This document shows, one piece after another, positions 44,976 to 47,545 of a stretch of DNA of 47,545 nt. Origin of the DNA: Dehalococcoides sp. JdFR-56 (GTDB lineage Bacteria > Chloroflexota > Dehalococcoidia > Dehalococcoidales > RBG-16-60-22); the NCBI GenBank assembly GCA_002011495.1, contig MTNR01000044.1, forward strand, positions 1-47,545. Direction: 5' to 3'. The notes beneath the pieces were generated by a model, which was not told the origin of the DNA, did not search any database, and was given only the letters and a program-made list of their open reading frames with translations. A program made the position numbers and the translations under genes. Within the stretch, counting starts at the first letter, position 1; each line of letters starts with the position of its first letter.

Positions 44976-45966
44976 TGGCATGGGTGGCGATTACGCCCCG
45001 GAAGAGGCAGTCAAGGGCGCCGTTATCGCTGCCAAGGAGTACGGGGTTGAGATCGCTCTGGTCGGCCCGCCGGAGACGATGCAGCAAGAGCTGGCCAAGC
45101 ATGACCTAAAAAATGCCCAGATTGAGGTCGTGTCCGCCAGCCAGTATCTCGTTGAGGGGGAGCCCCCGGCCTACGCGCTGCGCCAGAAGCGGGATGCCTC
45201 CATCATAGTGGCAACCAAACTAGTGCGGGAGGGCAAGGCAGACGCCGTGGTCAGCGCCGGGCCCACCGGCGGCGTGGTGGCAGCGGCGCTCTACCTCCTG
45301 GGCACCATAGAGGAGATATCGCGCCCGGTGGTCGGCGGGCCCTTCCTGGGCTTTGCCCCTGACACCATCATGATGGACCTGGGCACCAATGTGGACTGCC
45401 AGCCATACCAGCTCCTTGATTTCGCCATCGTGGGCACGGTCTACGCGCGCAAAATGATGGGCATCTCCAACCCAACCGTGGCCCTGCTCAGCATCGGGGC
45501 AGAGGAGGGCAAGGGCAATGAGCTGGTCAAGGAGAGCTACCCCCTCTTCCAGAAAAGCGGGCTCAATTTCATCGGCAACGTTGAGGGCTATGATATCCCA
45601 TCTTGCCGCGCCAACGTCATCATCTGTGACGGCTTCGTGGGCAACGTGGTGGTCAAATTCTGTGAGTCTCTGGGCAAGACCATCGCCAACTGGCTTGAGG
45701 AGAAGCTCAGCGGGAAGCTGCCGGAAGACGCTGTCAGGGAGATGACCGAGGAGCTAGTGCGGGCCACCAACGCTGCTGACGTCCAAGGCGGAGGGCCGCT
45801 CTGGGCGGTAAATGGCGTTTGCTGCGTCTCCCACGGCCGCAGCCGGGCTGCGGAGATCGCCAAGACCATCGGTCAGGCTAAACTAGCGGTGGAGCAGGAC
45901 CTAGTCGGCACGCTCAAGGCGGAACTCGCCGCCGCCCGCGATAGACTAAAAGAAAGTGGCTCTTAA
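44959..45966 (+). CDS. plsX: Phosphate acyltransferase PlsX
   Basis: MKIAVDGMGGDYAPEEAVKGAV, ADAVVSAGPTGGVVAAALYLLG, LDLGTNVDCQPYQLLDFAIVGTVYA, NFIGNVEGYDIPSCRANVIICDGFVGNVVVK. Confidence 0.88.
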   Translation: MKIAVDGMGGDYAPEEAVKGAVIAAKEYGVEIALVGPPETMQQELAKHDLKNAQIEVVSASQYLVEGEPPAYALRQKRDASIIVATKLVREGKADAVVSAGPTGGVVAAALYLLGTIEEISRPVVGGPFLGFAPDTIMMDLGTNVDCQPYQLLDFAIVGTVYARKMMGISNPTVALLSIGAEEGKGNELVKESYPLFQKSGLNFIGNVEGYDIPSCRANVIICDGFVGNVVVKFCESLGKTIANWLEEKLSGKLPEDAVREMTEELVRATNAADVQGGGPLWAVNGVCCVSHGRSRAAEIAKTIGQAKLAVEQDLVGTLKAELAAARDRLKESGS

Positions 45967-46007
45967 AGCCATAGTAGCTTTCATTGAGGCGAGCGAAGGA
46001 GGCCAAT

Positions 46008-46247
46008 ATGTCAGTTGAGGAAACGGTGAAAAAGATCGTCACCCGCATTGTGCGCAAACCAGACATCAACTTCTCGCCCACCACCACCTTCCAGGACCTT
46101 GAGGCGGACTCGCTGGATATCGTGCAGATACTGGTGGCGCTGGAAGATACCTACGATATTGAGATACAGGATGAGGAGCTGCAAAAAGTCACCAATATGG
46201 GAGAGTTCATCGCCTATATTGAGCGCAAGGTAGCTGAGAAGGGATAG
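46008..46247 (+). CDS. acpP: Acyl carrier protein
   Basis: 79 aa; FQDLEADSLDIVQILVALEDTYDIEIQDEELQKVTNMGEFIAYI with the DSLD phosphopantetheine site. Confidence 0.9.
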   Translation: MSVEETVKKIVTRIVRKPDINFSPTTTFQDLEADSLDIVQILVALEDTYDIEIQDEELQKVTNMGEFIAYIERKVAEKG

Positions 46248-46263
46248 CCCTGGAGCTAAAGCC

Positions 46264-47049
46264 ATGGCCAGTGAGAAGATACTTCGAGGCAAAATCGCTC
46301 TGATTACCGGTGGCTCGCGGGGCATCGGGCGGGCGATAACGCTGAAACTGGCCGCCGAGGGCGCTGACGTCATCATCAACTATTTCCGCAAAACTAGCAC
46401 CGCCGAGCTCACCGCCCAAGAGGCGCGTGATAGAGGCGCAAGCGCCCATATCATCAAAGCCAACCTGGCTGAGCCGGAGAAGATAGAAGGCATGTTTCAT
46501 GAGATAGAGGCCAAATTCGGCAGGCTGGATATATTTATCAATAACGCCGCCTCCGGAGTGGCGCGCTCGGCCCTGGAGCTGGACAGCCGAGGTTGGGACT
46601 GGACCATGGACATCAACGCCCGCGCCTTCCTGCTCTGCGCCCAGAGAGCGGCCAGGCTGATGAAGGACGGCGGCAAGATGGTGGCCATCTCCAGCCTTGG
46701 CTCCCGCTTAGTGCTGCCCATTTACACCGCGGTGGGGGTGTCCAAAGCCGCCCTTGAGGCGCTCACCCGCTATCTTGCCATCGAGCTGGCACCCCAGGGC
46801 ATCTGCGTCAACGCTGTCGCCGCCGGCGCCGTGGAGACCGAGGCGCTCAAAATGTATACCGCTGACCCGAACCTGCCCAAGCCAGCCTGGCAGACCACCC
46901 CGGCGGGCCGGATGGTGAAACCGGAGGACATCGCCGATCTGGTCGCCTTTCTCTGCACCGACCAGGCAGATATGATACGGGGGCAGACCATCGTCATTGA
47001 TGGCGGCGTATCCCTGACCCCGTTGAGTTCCCCCTCTCCAAAAGACTGA
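46264..47049 (+). CDS. fabL: FabL-type enoyl-ACP reductase (SDR)
   Basis: FGRLDIFINNAASGVARSALELDSRGWDWTMDINARAFLLCAQ, YTAVGVSKAALEALTRYLAIELAPQGICVNAVAAGAVETEALK, TPAGRMV, DMIRGQTIVIDGG; close to remembered Bacillus FabL. Confidence 0.8.
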   Translation: MASEKILRGKIALITGGSRGIGRAITLKLAAEGADVIINYFRKTSTAELTAQEARDRGASAHIIKANLAEPEKIEGMFHEIEAKFGRLDIFINNAASGVARSALELDSRGWDWTMDINARAFLLCAQRAARLMKDGGKMVAISSLGSRLVLPIYTAVGVSKAALEALTRYLAIELAPQGICVNAVAAGAVETEALKMYTADPNLPKPAWQTTPAGRMVKPEDIADLVAFLCTDQADMIRGQTIVIDGGVSLTPLSSPSPKD

Positions 47050-47060
47050 AGGAGACGAAG

Positions 47061-47545
47061 TTGGCAGAGCACAGAGTGGTCATCACCGGACTCGGCGCCA
47101 TTACCCCTCTGGGGCTGAGCGCCGCCGATTACTGGCAGGGGTTGGTCCAGGGCAGAAACGGCGTGGGCCCCATAACCCTGTTTGATGCCAGCGCCTATCC
47201 GGTCAAGGTGGCCGCCGAGGTCAAAGGCTTTGAGCCGACCGACTATATGCACATCAAGCGGGTTGACCGCACCGCCCGCTGCACCCAGTTCGCCATCGCC
47301 GCCGCCAGGATGGCGCTAGAGTCAGCCAGACTAGATATCTCCCGTGAGGAGGCGGAGAAGGTGGGCGTCATCATCGCCACCAGCGGCATGGTCTGGATGA
47401 TCGCTGAGCAGGGTGACGTGCTCAAAAACCGGGGGCCAATGCGAATTGACCCGCTGTTCATCACCAAGACGGCGCCGAGCATGGTCACCGCGCAGGTGGG
47501 GCTGGAGATCGGGGCCAAGGGGCCGAACACCAGCCTCAACAGCGC
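47061..47545 (+). CDS. fabF: Beta-ketoacyl-ACP synthase II, 3'-truncated by window edge
   Basis: TTG start with GGAG upstream; AEHRVVITGLGAITPLGLSAADYWQGLVQGRNGVGPITLFDASAYPVKVAAEVKGFEP...; open to the window end. Confidence 0.85.
   Translation, partial: MAEHRVVITGLGAITPLGLSAADYWQGLVQGRNGVGPITLFDASAYPVKVAAEVKGFEPTDYMHIKRVDRTARCTQFAIAAARMALESARLDISREEAEKVGVIIATSGMVWMIAEQGDVLKNRGPMRIDPLFITKTAPSMVTAQVGLEIGAKGPNTSLNS

Overview
This 47.5 kb window is GC-rich bacterial chromosome. Its gene content looks like an anaerobic Chloroflexota/Dehalococcoidia-type genome, but that is an inference from gene families and no marker gene was tested. From left to right it contains: (1) a truncated thi4-unknown-thiN thiamine cluster; (2) an aminotransferase; (3) a duplicated PAS-histidine-kinase/response-regulator cassette ending in an OmpR-type regulator, followed by small unknown and secreted proteins and a 611-aa membrane protein with internal repeats; (4) a Zn-alcohol dehydrogenase; (5) an Lrp/AsnC regulator divergent from a four-subunit VorB-like 2-oxoacid:ferredoxin oxidoreductase, followed by a two-gene B12 acyl-CoA mutase whose residue equivalent to methylmalonyl-CoA mutase Arg207 is Gln; (6) a long minus-strand cluster of TRAP transporter, two unknown paralogues, Zn-ADH, two SDRs and TPP-dependent E1 alpha/beta without E2/E3; (7) an accessory catabolic region with split transketolase, dehydrogenases, SDRs, amidases, an RraA-like protein, a flavin reductase and an HpcH/HpaI aldolase; (8) a fatty-acid synthesis operon (two MaoC-like proteins, PlsX, ACP, FabL, FabF start) behind a consensus promoter with a 22-bp palindrome at its start site. 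I saw no tRNA, rRNA, CRISPR array or insertion sequence. The best candidates for under-described biology are the VOR plus isobutyryl-type mutase module, the TRAP/paralogue-pair/E1 operon, the 11-bp-periodic repeats before a secreted-protein gene, the palindromic operator of the fab operon, and a perfect 15-bp intercistronic hairpin between dctP and dctQ. All calls were made by eye with no database search.
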